Assembly (NCBI GenBank): GCA_020627645.1
Contig: JAHDGN010000172.1
Span: 1-5,149, forward strand
DNA: 5,149 nt
Direction: 5' to 3'
From: Akkermansiaceae bacterium
GTDB taxonomy: Bacteria > Verrucomicrobiota > Verrucomicrobiia > Verrucomicrobiales > Akkermansiaceae
Made by a program: the position numbers and the translations under genes. The notes beneath the pieces were generated by a model. The model was not told the origin of the DNA. It ran no database searches and saw nothing but the letters and a program-made list of their open reading frames with translations. Numbering within the stretch: the stretch's first letter is position 1; each line of letters starts with the position of its first letter. Positions 1 through 5,149 of the stretch are shown in pieces.

Positions 1-1
1 A

Positions 2-565
2 CTAGATCATGAATTTCTCTGGAGGAGCCAAGATCATTTGCCGAGGCGGGGGCAGATTTCGATTTTTAATCGTACGTATTACGAGGAGGTGTTGGTGGTC
101 AAAGTGCATCCGGAGATTGTGACGAAGTATCAGAGGTTGCCAGAGGAGTGTTTGGAGGATGTTTGGAAAGGTCGATATGAGTCAATTCGCGACCATGAGA
201 GGCATTTGGTGAGGAATGGAACAAAGGTACTAAAGTTCTTTTTGAATGTGAGTAAGGATGAACAGAGGGATCGATTTGTGGCTCGGATTGATGAGGCGGA
301 GAAGAATTGGAAGTTCAGTGAGGGGGACGTGAAGGAAAGAGGGTATTGGGATGACTATATGAAGGCTTATGAAGAGGCGATTCGGGAGACTGCGACCGAG
401 GAGGCTCCTTGGTTTGTGATTCCGGCAGATGATAAGAAGAATATGCGACTCATGGTATCCGAAGTGATTCGGAGGGAGATGAGCTCCTGGAATATGGAGT
501 ATCCAGAGGTCAGTGAGGAAAGAAAGGCCGAGCTGCGAAGGATTCGGGAGGAACTCGTGAAATGA
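2..565 (+). CDS. ppk2: PPK2-family polyphosphate:nucleotide phosphotransferase (5'-truncated by window edge)
   Basis: C-terminal 187 codons of a polyphosphate kinase 2 enzyme, a cytoplasmic P-loop phosphotransferase that moves phosphate between polyphosphate and nucleotides. The frame is open from base 2 and begins LDHEFLWRSQDHLPRRGQ, which matches family sequence before the Walker B strand, so the gene starts upstream and the in-frame TTG at base 38 is not the start. Visible motifs, counted from the first full codon: Walker B-type IFNRTYYEEVLVV (21-33), KFFLNVSKDEQ (78-88), the lid-region KNWKF followed by a WDDY segment (101-118), and APWFVIPADDK (135-145). The Walker A loop lies outside the window. 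The FNRxxYExVL form fits the subfamily that includes class III PPK2 enzymes (Meiothermus/Deinococcus type), which can phosphorylate both NMPs and NDPs; substrate choice here is inferred. It ends 15 bases from the convergent gpsA gene. Codons favour G in third position (AAG, GAG, TTG), unlike the minus-strand genes. Confidence 0.93.
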   Translation, partial: LDHEFLWRSQDHLPRRGQISIFNRTYYEEVLVVKVHPEIVTKYQRLPEECLEDVWKGRYESIRDHERHLVRNGTKVLKFFLNVSKDEQRDRFVARIDEAEKNWKFSEGDVKERGYWDDYMKAYEEAIRETATEEAPWFVIPADDKKNMRLMVSEVIRREMSSWNMEYPEVSEERKAELRRIREELVK

Positions 566-580
566 TATGCTGTTGTTCGA

Positions 581-1582
581 TTAGTCGGTTTCTGGGCGGA
601 GGGATCGGTTGAAGAGATTGTTGAGGGCTTCATCTGGGGGCACATCTTGGTAGAGGACAGAGTAGACCGTATCCAGAATGGGAGTTCGGACGTCGACTCG
701 GCGGGCGGCTTCGTAGATTGACTGGGTGTTGGGAATGCCTTCGGCGACCATTCCAAGGTCGCTTTTAATTTGTTCGATGGTTTTTCCTTCGGCGATTCCG
801 AGACCTGTTCGGTGGTTGCGGGAGTGGTGGGAAAAACAGGTGACAATGAGATCTCCGAGTCCCGAGAGGCCTTGGAAGGTTTCGGGTTTGCCTCCGAGAG
901 CGGTACCGAGTCGGGTGAGTTCGGCAAGGGCTCGGGTCACAAGTGCGGCGATGGCGTTATCGCCGAGTTGAAGGCCACGTGCGGTACCGGCAGCGATGGC
1001 GTAGACGTTTTTAATGGCGCCTCCGAGTTCGATTCCAGCGAGATCGGAGTTAGTGTAGGTTCGAAAGCGGTCGGTGGAGAGGGCTTCTTGGAGTCTGGCG
1101 GCTAGCTTTTGATCGGCACAGCCAATCGTGGCGGCAGCGGGGAGTCCGTGGGTGATTTCTTCTGCGTGGTTGGGGCCAGAAAGGATGGCGATGGGATTAT
1201 CGGGGAAATGGTCGGCGATGATTTCGGACATGCGTTTTCCGGTATCGCGTTCAATGCCCTTGGAGCAGGAGCAAAGGATGGTATCGGTTGGGATATTGAG
1301 TTCTGCTAGCGAAGATGCCATTTCGCGAGTGGCAGACGTGGGAACGACGAATAGGATGAGGTCTGCGCTCTGAGTGATTTCGATCTCGGTGGTTGCGATG
1401 AGAGTTTCCGGAAGTGGTGCGCCTGGGAGGTACCGTATGTTTTGGTGTTTCGTATTGATTTCCTGCACTAGGTCTGGATCACGCGCAACGAGATGGGCGT
1501 GTGGTGCCTTTTTAGCGAGGATGACGGCAAGGGCAGTGCCCCAGGATCCCGCTCCGAGAACGGTTGGGTTTTGGAAATTCAT
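581..1582 (-). CDS. gpsA: Glycerol-3-phosphate dehydrogenase [NAD(P)+]
   Basis: Complete 333-residue cytoplasmic enzyme that reduces dihydroxyacetone phosphate to sn-glycerol-3-phosphate for phospholipid synthesis. The N-terminal Rossmann domain has the dinucleotide loop GAGSWGTALA (10-19). Further family motifs are SCSKGIE (105-111), LSGPNHAEEI (134-143), GGAIKNVYAIAAG (187-199) with the expected catalytic Lys191, GLSGLGDLIVT (238-248) and RNHRTG (255-260) in the C-terminal helical domain. Length is typical of bacterial GpsA and nothing looks broken. The ATG at 1582-1580 is the only reasonable start, because in-frame codons upstream run to a TAA without another initiator and the glycine loop sits at the usual distance from it. 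The bases before it are pyrimidine-rich (CACTCTTCTCT) with no Shine-Dalgarno match. It lies 95 bases downstream of plsY on the same strand, so the enzyme making glycerol-3-phosphate is next to the one using it. It ends tail to tail with the PPK2 gene. Confidence 0.98.
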   Translation of the reverse strand: MNFQNPTVLGAGSWGTALAVILAKKAPHAHLVARDPDLVQEINTKHQNIRYLPGAPLPETLIATTEIEITQSADLILFVVPTSATREMASSLAELNIPTDTILCSCSKGIERDTGKRMSEIIADHFPDNPIAILSGPNHAEEITHGLPAAATIGCADQKLAARLQEALSTDRFRTYTNSDLAGIELGGAIKNVYAIAAGTARGLQLGDNAIAALVTRALAELTRLGTALGGKPETFQGLSGLGDLIVTCFSHHSRNHRTGLGIAEGKTIEQIKSDLGMVAEGIPNTQSIYEAARRVDVRTPILDTVYSVLYQDVPPDEALNNLFNRSLRPETD

Positions 1583-1677
1583 AGAGAAGAGTGTGTGAAA
1601 CGATTTTCGATAACAGCATTGGGCAGCTCGCTCTTAAAGGGGTGCCGCTTCGAGATTTTGAAGAAAAGGCTGTGATT
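1583..1677 (-). other. plsY-gpsA intergenic spacer
   Basis: This 95-base gap is the longest non-coding stretch in the window. I looked on the minus strand for a promoter, a hairpin terminator or a leader element and found no convincing stem of more than about 4-5 base pairs, no stem followed by a U-run and no clear -35/-10 pair. It may simply be an untranslated spacer within a plsY-gpsA transcript, or it may hold a promoter that does not resemble the sigma-70 consensus. Confidence 0.4.
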
Positions 1678-2313
1678 TCAGGATGCTTTCTTTTGTCCGA
1701 TTTTGTGCTCGGTGCCCTTCCGTAGTCTGGTGATGTTACTGCGGTGTTTGTAGATCGCCAGGAAAGCGGCCAGAAAAGAGAAGATGATGAGGGGCACGTT
1801 CCAATTGTCGTTAGGGGGGAATCCGTGGTGATACCATGACCCCCAGAGGACGAGGATCGGGAGAGCTGCCGAGGCCATGATAGATCCGAGGGAGACGTAT
1901 TTGGTGGTAACGGTGACAATAATGAAGACGAGGATGAGGATGGGGATGCCAAAAGGCATGAGGGCGGTGAGGGCTCCAGCGGTGGTGGCGATCCCTTTTC
2001 CTCCTTTAAATCCGATCCAAGGTGAATAGTTGTGCCCCAGGATTGCAGCGAGAGCCGTGCAAACTTCGACAGTTTGGCCGACTGAATTGTCAGGACTGAT
2101 ACTTTTGGCAAGGAGGACGGGGGTGAGCCCTTTCACGAAGTCAAGAAGCAGACAAGTGATGCCAGCGGGCTTTCCGAGGATACGGAAGGCGTTTGTGGCT
2201 CCGATGTTTCCGGAGCCGTGTTGTCTGATATCGATTCCCTTGATTTTCCCGATGATGAGTCCAAAGGGGATCGAACCAAAAAGAAACCCGAGAGGTAACA
2301 GGAGCCAATGCAT
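1678..2313 (-). CDS. plsY: Acyl-phosphate:glycerol-3-phosphate acyltransferase PlsY
   Basis: Complete 211-residue integral inner-membrane enzyme that transfers an acyl group from acyl-phosphate (made by PlsX, not in this window) to the sn-1 position of glycerol-3-phosphate, giving lysophosphatidic acid. All three family motifs are present: motif 1, GSGNIGATN (33-41); motif 2, the glycine-rich GHNYSPWIGFKGGKG (93-107); motif 3, HRSNITRLRKGTE with KIG (190-206), holding the conserved His190, Asn193 and Glu202. Hydrophobic segments near 2-22, 50-70, 82-98, 112-135, 140-160 and 172-188 fit the multi-pass fold, and the lysine-rich tail should be cytoplasmic. The ATG at 2313-2311 puts the first membrane segment at the very N-terminus, as usual. 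There is no Shine-Dalgarno sequence; the start follows an A8 tract and the upstream stop as TAG-CCC-ATG, so it is probably translationally coupled to the cyclophilin gene. gpsA, which supplies its substrate, follows 95 bases downstream. Confidence 0.98.
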   Translation of the reverse strand: MHWLLLPLGFLFGSIPFGLIIGKIKGIDIRQHGSGNIGATNAFRILGKPAGITCLLLDFVKGLTPVLLAKSISPDNSVGQTVEVCTALAAILGHNYSPWIGFKGGKGIATTAGALTALMPFGIPILILVFIIVTVTTKYVSLGSIMASAALPILVLWGSWYHHGFPPNDNWNVPLIIFSFLAAFLAIYKHRSNITRLRKGTEHKIGQKKAS

Positions 2314-2316
2314 GGG

Positions 2317-3018
2317 CTATTTTTTTTCTGGAATAGGGATGGGAACTGGCGGAGAGGGGGGAATTGAGTTGGATGTCGGTTTCTTGGTGGTCGTCTTTGT
2401 TGCTTCCACTTTCAGGCGTCGAATGGATTTGATGGTTACGGTTTTGACGGGTTTGGCTTTTTCGCGACCGAGAAAGGTGGTTTCGACTGCTTTGATTTTA
2501 TCAACAACATCCATCCCTTTGACAACTTTACCAAAGGTGGCGTATCCGCCATATGGACCACCGTGGTTGAGGTTCGGGTTATCGGTGACGTTGATGAAGA
2601 ATTGATCAGTGGCGCTGTCGAGCACGTTGGTGCGGGCCATCGCGATGGTGCCACGTTTGTTGGCTGGGGTTTTTTGGGATTCATTTTTGATCGGGCCATT
2701 GGTGGCGCTGCGAGTCATTTTCCCGTCTTTCATTTTGAAGCCCCCCCCTTGGATCATAAAATTGGAAATCACGCGATGGAAGATGCTATTGTCGTAATGC
2801 TTGGCATCCACGTATTTGAGGAAATTTTTAACGGTGATGGGAGCATTTTGGGAATCGAGTTGAACGTGGATGTCTCCGTGGTTTGTCGACATCACGACGG
2901 TAACTTCTTTAGATTCTGTTTTGGGTTTGGTGGTTGTTTTGGGTTCTGGTTTGCTGTCTTGCCCGACTGCGCTGAAGCAGAGGACGAGCGAGCTTACGAC
3001 GGAAGTAATCGTTTTCAT
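2317..3018 (-). CDS. Exported cyclophilin-type peptidyl-prolyl cis-trans isomerase
   Basis: Complete 233-residue protein that catalyses cis-trans isomerisation of X-Pro bonds, assisting folding of exported proteins. Residues 1-19 form a signal peptide (Lys2, hydrophobic 7-18) with a likely signal peptidase I site at AVG-QD. Cys14 is preceded by Leu, a poor lipobox, so a lipoprotein is unlikely. A Lys/Thr/Pro/Glu-rich linker (21-38) leads to the cyclophilin domain (39-203). That domain shows FHRVISNFMIQGGGF (80-94) with catalytic Arg82 and Gln90, GTIAMART (123-130), ATDQFFINV (136-144) and YATFGKVVKGMDVVDKI (159-175). At the usual human CypA Trp121 position there is Leu (L150), as in E. coli PpiA-like enzymes, which suggests weak cyclosporin binding. 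The tail (204-233) is low-complexity, Thr/Lys then Pro-rich, ending PEKK. The ATG at 3018 begins a good signal peptide but has no Shine-Dalgarno match. The gene carries a G8 tract in the active-site loop and an A8 tract at its stop, 3 bases before plsY. Confidence 0.95.
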   Translation of the reverse strand: MKTITSVVSSLVLCFSAVGQDSKPEPKTTTKPKTESKEVTVVMSTNHGDIHVQLDSQNAPITVKNFLKYVDAKHYDNSIFHRVISNFMIQGGGFKMKDGKMTRSATNGPIKNESQKTPANKRGTIAMARTNVLDSATDQFFINVTDNPNLNHGGPYGGYATFGKVVKGMDVVDKIKAVETTFLGREKAKPVKTVTIKSIRRLKVEATKTTTKKPTSNSIPPSPPVPIPIPEKK

Positions 3019-3039
3019 TTGAAGGGAACTTATTTGAAG
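3017..3039 (-). repeat. 8-base direct repeat at the cyclophilin gene start
   Basis: CTTCAAAT (minus-strand reading) occurs twice with a 15-base period, at 3039-3032 and 3024-3017. The second copy runs into the start codon, since its last two bases are the A and T of the ATG. The repeat fills the position where a ribosome-binding site would lie. Two short copies this close may be chance, and I assign no function. Confidence 0.3.
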
Positions 3040-3068
3040 TGACCAAAAATATGAAGCGCAGTGTTTGA

Positions 3069-5149
3069 TTATTTCGTTGGGGTGAGGGTGAAGTCTTTGA
3101 TGGTGATCCCTTTGGAGCCTTTGGGTCGAGTGAAGGTTAAGATGTTGGTTCCCTTTTTGAGAGTGATCTTGGCCGGGGAGGTCTTAGACCACATACCGAC
3201 GGTGAAAGGGAGGTTGATTGTGGACTTAGGCCCATCGTTGATAGCGACTTCCAGGGATTGACGCCAAGTTGGCGTGACCACATTGGAGGTGAGTTCATAG
3301 ATTCCGGCGTTTGGAGCCTCGACGGTGTAGACGAATGGGGTGGGGCGCCCGGTTCGGGTGTAGTGGAGTTGTTTCCCTCCGAGGTGGCTGTTGTGGAAGA
3401 GGATTCTGCCACCTGATTTTGCTGGCGAGGTCGTGGCGGTGGCGGGAATGGTAATGGTTCCGTCCTTAGCGGTCATGATTTGACGATCTTTGTCGGTTAA
3501 ATTCACATTCGCGATTTCGACCTTCTCGCGGGTGACGTTTGCTTCTGCGATGTCCTGCCCCACAGCGTCGAGGGTTTTTGCATCTGAACTTAGAACGATT
3601 CCCCGCTGGGTGTAGAGGGAGACGGCATGCCAGAACTCTGGCTTGGCCCGACCAACAAGCCCGTAGACTCCTTTTTCCCCCATAGCTTGCCCGATCCACT
3701 GTGCTCGTTTGACCTGGAGAAAGGTTGTATCTCCAGTTGCTCGAGCTTGGGTGTTGGCAAGAAAGTCGAGGCAGCGATCGTAGCGTGTTTTGGTCCATCC
3801 AGATCCCCATCCTGCTCCAAGGTTGATGATCCAGCCTTTGGGAGTCCAGTGGGCGAGGGCTCCGTGTCCGCGTTGCGGTCGGGCGGTGGTTGGTATTCCA
3901 AATGCACGGAGAATAAATCGTCCAAAAAAGGCTCGGCGTCCGCAGATTCCGCCGTTCATTAGGATGTTTTGGAAGAACTGGAGTTCGGGTTTGTCGTTAC
4001 GAACTTCTTTGGAGCCATATTGGATGTCGCTTCGAACTGCGGCAACGTATCGCCAGTCGTAGTTAATGGTGAGATGATCGGGACGATAGTTGCGAAGCAT
4101 TTCGCGACCCCAAACGAGGGTCTCGTCCGGTTCGTCACCATCGACTACAAAGCGCATCTCCCAGGCGGAAAGAAATTTGAAAGCGGGATCAAGCTCGTTG
4201 TTGAGAAAGGCTTTTTCATACTGAAGATATCGTTTGAAGGGGTCGACGAACTCGGGGCCATCCTTTTGGGCAATTGGGTTGCGTTGTTTGATTGGGGAGG
4301 CGTGCTCGAGCGAAATCGCCAGAGCGAGGTTGTTGAGGGCGCCCGATTTTGACTGCGGGGATTTTTTGAGGATGTCAGAGTAAATTTTGAGAGCAGCACC
4401 GTATTTGTTGTTCTTCGCGCCATCAGCTAGGGCAATGCGGACGAGGAGTTTTTGATCTACGAGAGTCTTGGTGAGGAGCTTGTATTGCTGGAAATTTTGG
4501 GAACCGAAGTTTGCGAGCGCTTTTGGGGTGGCTTCGCTAATGAAAATGAATTTAGCAAGAAATCCGTCAAGTGAGGTAGATGTTAGGGTCTTTTGAAGTC
4601 CAAGCTCGTGGGTCGAGATGACGGTTTCTTTTTTGGCATTTTCAATTTGTGCTTTGGCAATTTTGTGAGCTTCGTCGATGGCGGCTTTTCGTTTGAGGAG
4701 GGCATCAAGATTGGCTTGGCGTTGCTTGAGGTGCTCCTTCCCGGTGGCGAGGTCTTTTTCCCAGTGGGCGAGGTCTTTGAGAGCCGCTTTTCGTTGCTTT
4801 TCTGTTTTCGCGGCTTCGAGAGCGGTTTTCGCTTTGGCGATGTTGCGGTTGGCTCCACCAATCCACTTTCCGGTGGCATGGTTGACGAGGGCTCGGGCGG
4901 TGGCGATTTTACCGGTGTCATCGGAGGCCTGCTTGAGGGAAGCGCTCGCATCCTGTTCCTTTTTGCGCGCCAGCTCGAAGGCTGAAATTTTTTCCTTGGG
5001 AATTGCTGGAAGAGCTTTCTTGATCAAAGAACGCAGCGATTCGAGTTCGTTGGTGAGTGATTGCTCGAGATTGAGTGCTGAGGGGAGGGCGGCCTGGTCT
5101 TCGCGAGCGAGGGCTGGAAAAGCAACCAAGGAAATGGTCGAGATGATGG
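3069..5149 (-). CDS. Exported coiled-coil / transglutaminase-like / carbohydrate-binding-like protein (5'-truncated by window edge)
   Basis: Large extracytoplasmic protein of unknown function, truncated at the window end. The frame stays open upstream of the TTG at 5129 and encodes IISTISLVAFPALA-RED, the end of a signal peptide with an A-L-A cleavage site, so the true start lies outside the window. Counting from that TTG codon as residue 1: a Lys/Ala/Glu-rich coiled coil (about 93-170); a helical segment with one TPR-like unit (240-276); then a transglutaminase-like core with GGICGRRAFFGRF (393-405, Cys396), RAFGIP (408-413), GHGALAHW (421-428, His422) and GWIINLGAGW (432-441). Cys396-His422 is the likely catalytic pair; the third, acidic residue is not evident, with Asn436 a candidate. 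A beta-rich C-terminal domain (570-686), with GMWSKTSPAKITLKKGTN near 645-662, resembles CBM6/CBM35-type modules. Domain order suggests a surface protein acting on peptide or glycan in the envelope. It may be a protease or amidase rather than a cross-linker. It lies 50 bases upstream of the cyclophilin gene. Confidence 0.8.
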   Translation of the reverse strand, partial: IISTISLVAFPALAREDQAALPSALNLEQSLTNELESLRSLIKKALPAIPKEKISAFELARKKEQDASASLKQASDDTGKIATARALVNHATGKWIGGANRNIAKAKTALEAAKTEKQRKAALKDLAHWEKDLATGKEHLKQRQANLDALLKRKAAIDEAHKIAKAQIENAKKETVISTHELGLQKTLTSTSLDGFLAKFIFISEATPKALANFGSQNFQQYKLLTKTLVDQKLLVRIALADGAKNNKYGAALKIYSDILKKSPQSKSGALNNLALAISLEHASPIKQRNPIAQKDGPEFVDPFKRYLQYEKAFLNNELDPAFKFLSAWEMRFVVDGDEPDETLVWGREMLRNYRPDHLTINYDWRYVAAVRSDIQYGSKEVRNDKPELQFFQNILMNGGICGRRAFFGRFILRAFGIPTTARPQRGHGALAHWTPKGWIINLGAGWGSGWTKTRYDRCLDFLANTQARATGDTTFLQVKRAQWIGQAMGEKGVYGLVGRAKPEFWHAVSLYTQRGIVLSSDAKTLDAVGQDIAEANVTREKVEIANVNLTDKDRQIMTAKDGTITIPATATTSPAKSGGRILFHNSHLGGKQLHYTRTGRPTPFVYTVEAPNAGIYELTSNVVTPTWRQSLEVAINDGPKSTINLPFTVGMWSKTSPAKITLKKGTNILTFTRPKGSKGITIKDFTLTPTK

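Noticed and set aside
38..565. PPK2 gene starting at the TTG at base 38
   Set aside because: The frame is open to the window edge, and the 12 codons before it encode LDHEFLWRSQDH, which fits PPK2 family sequence. The gene is truncated by the window, not short.
367..927. 186-codon open frame on the minus strand across the ppk2/gpsA junction
   Set aside because: It overlaps two well-recognised genes, is Ser/Pro/Thr-rich in the way out-of-frame readings of this biased sequence are, and matches no family I know.
1583..1677. Small RNA or riboswitch in the plsY-gpsA gap
   Set aside because: No stable stem, no U-tract and no recognisable conserved core were found on either strand.
1512..2111. 199-codon minus-strand frame overlapping plsY and the start of gpsA
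   Set aside because: It is an out-of-frame reading of plsY with Ser/Pro-rich low-complexity content. Strand bias reduces stop codons in this frame.
2030..2605. 191-codon plus-strand frame opposite plsY and the cyclophilin gene
   Set aside because: It is antisense to two confident genes, has no domain pattern, and its length is explained by the compositional bias.
2563..3042. 159-codon plus-strand frame opposite the cyclophilin gene, Gly/Phe-rich
   Set aside because: It is the antisense image of conserved cyclophilin codons; the Phe/Gly runs mirror Lys/Thr/Pro codons on the other strand.
3019..3068. Possible promoter for the cyclophilin gene in the 50-base gap
   Set aside because: CATATT matches the -10 consensus at only 4 of 6 positions, and nothing like TTGACA lies 16-18 bases upstream, so it cannot be called by eye.
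3590..4423. Several open frames of 90-127 codons on both strands inside the transglutaminase-like gene
   Set aside because: They are mutually overlapping shadows of a continuous frame of more than 686 codons that has a signal peptide end and recognisable domains.
1..5149. Mobile element, CRISPR array, toxin-antitoxin or defence system
   Set aside because: There are no terminal inverted repeats, transposase or recombinase motifs, spaced repeats or small paired genes. All coding space is taken by housekeeping or envelope genes.

Overview
This 5,149-base window is ordinary, gene-dense bacterial chromosome. About 97% is coding, with no stretch over 100 bases outside genes. It holds five protein genes. 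The plus-strand gene at the left edge is cut off at its 5' end, and the minus-strand gene at the right edge is also cut off at its 5' end. I see no tRNA, rRNA, CRISPR array, insertion sequence or prophage remnant. The organism is probably from the Planctomycetes-Verrucomicrobia-Chlamydiae (PVC) group, perhaps a Verrucomicrobiales member. That rests on the large secreted transglutaminase-like protein, whose Cys/His region resembles PVC proteins I recall, and on moderate GC with strong strand bias. It is an inference from memory, not a search.

Layout from left to right: (1) bases 2-565, plus strand, the C-terminal 187 codons of a PPK2-family polyphosphate:nucleotide phosphotransferase. (2) Bases 581-1582, minus strand, gpsA (glycerol-3-phosphate dehydrogenase), meeting the PPK2 gene tail to tail across 15 bases. 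(3) Bases 1678-2313, minus strand, plsY (acyl-phosphate:glycerol-3-phosphate acyltransferase). (4) Bases 2317-3018, minus strand, an exported cyclophilin-type peptidyl-prolyl isomerase ending 3 bases before the plsY start. (5) Bases 3069 to the window end, minus strand, an exported protein of more than 686 residues with a coiled coil, a divergent transglutaminase-like core and a C-terminal carbohydrate-binding-like beta domain.

The four minus-strand genes run in one direction (5, 4, 3, 2) with gaps of 50, 3 and 95 bases and no visible terminator between them, so they could be one operon. GpsA and PlsY form a clear metabolic pair: GpsA makes sn-glycerol-3-phosphate from dihydroxyacetone phosphate, and PlsY acylates it to lysophosphatidic acid, the first committed step of phospholipid synthesis. 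The acyl-phosphate donor enzyme PlsX is not in the window. The cyclophilin and the transglutaminase-like protein both act outside the cytoplasm, and their link to lipid synthesis may only be shared transcription.

I found no convincing new system. The points most worth a second look are the multidomain transglutaminase-like protein, a direction-independent G+T excess on the plus strand, the lack of Shine-Dalgarno sequences before all three visible start codons, and two 8-base homopolymer tracts in the cyclophilin gene, one of which lies at an in-frame stop/start junction with plsY.
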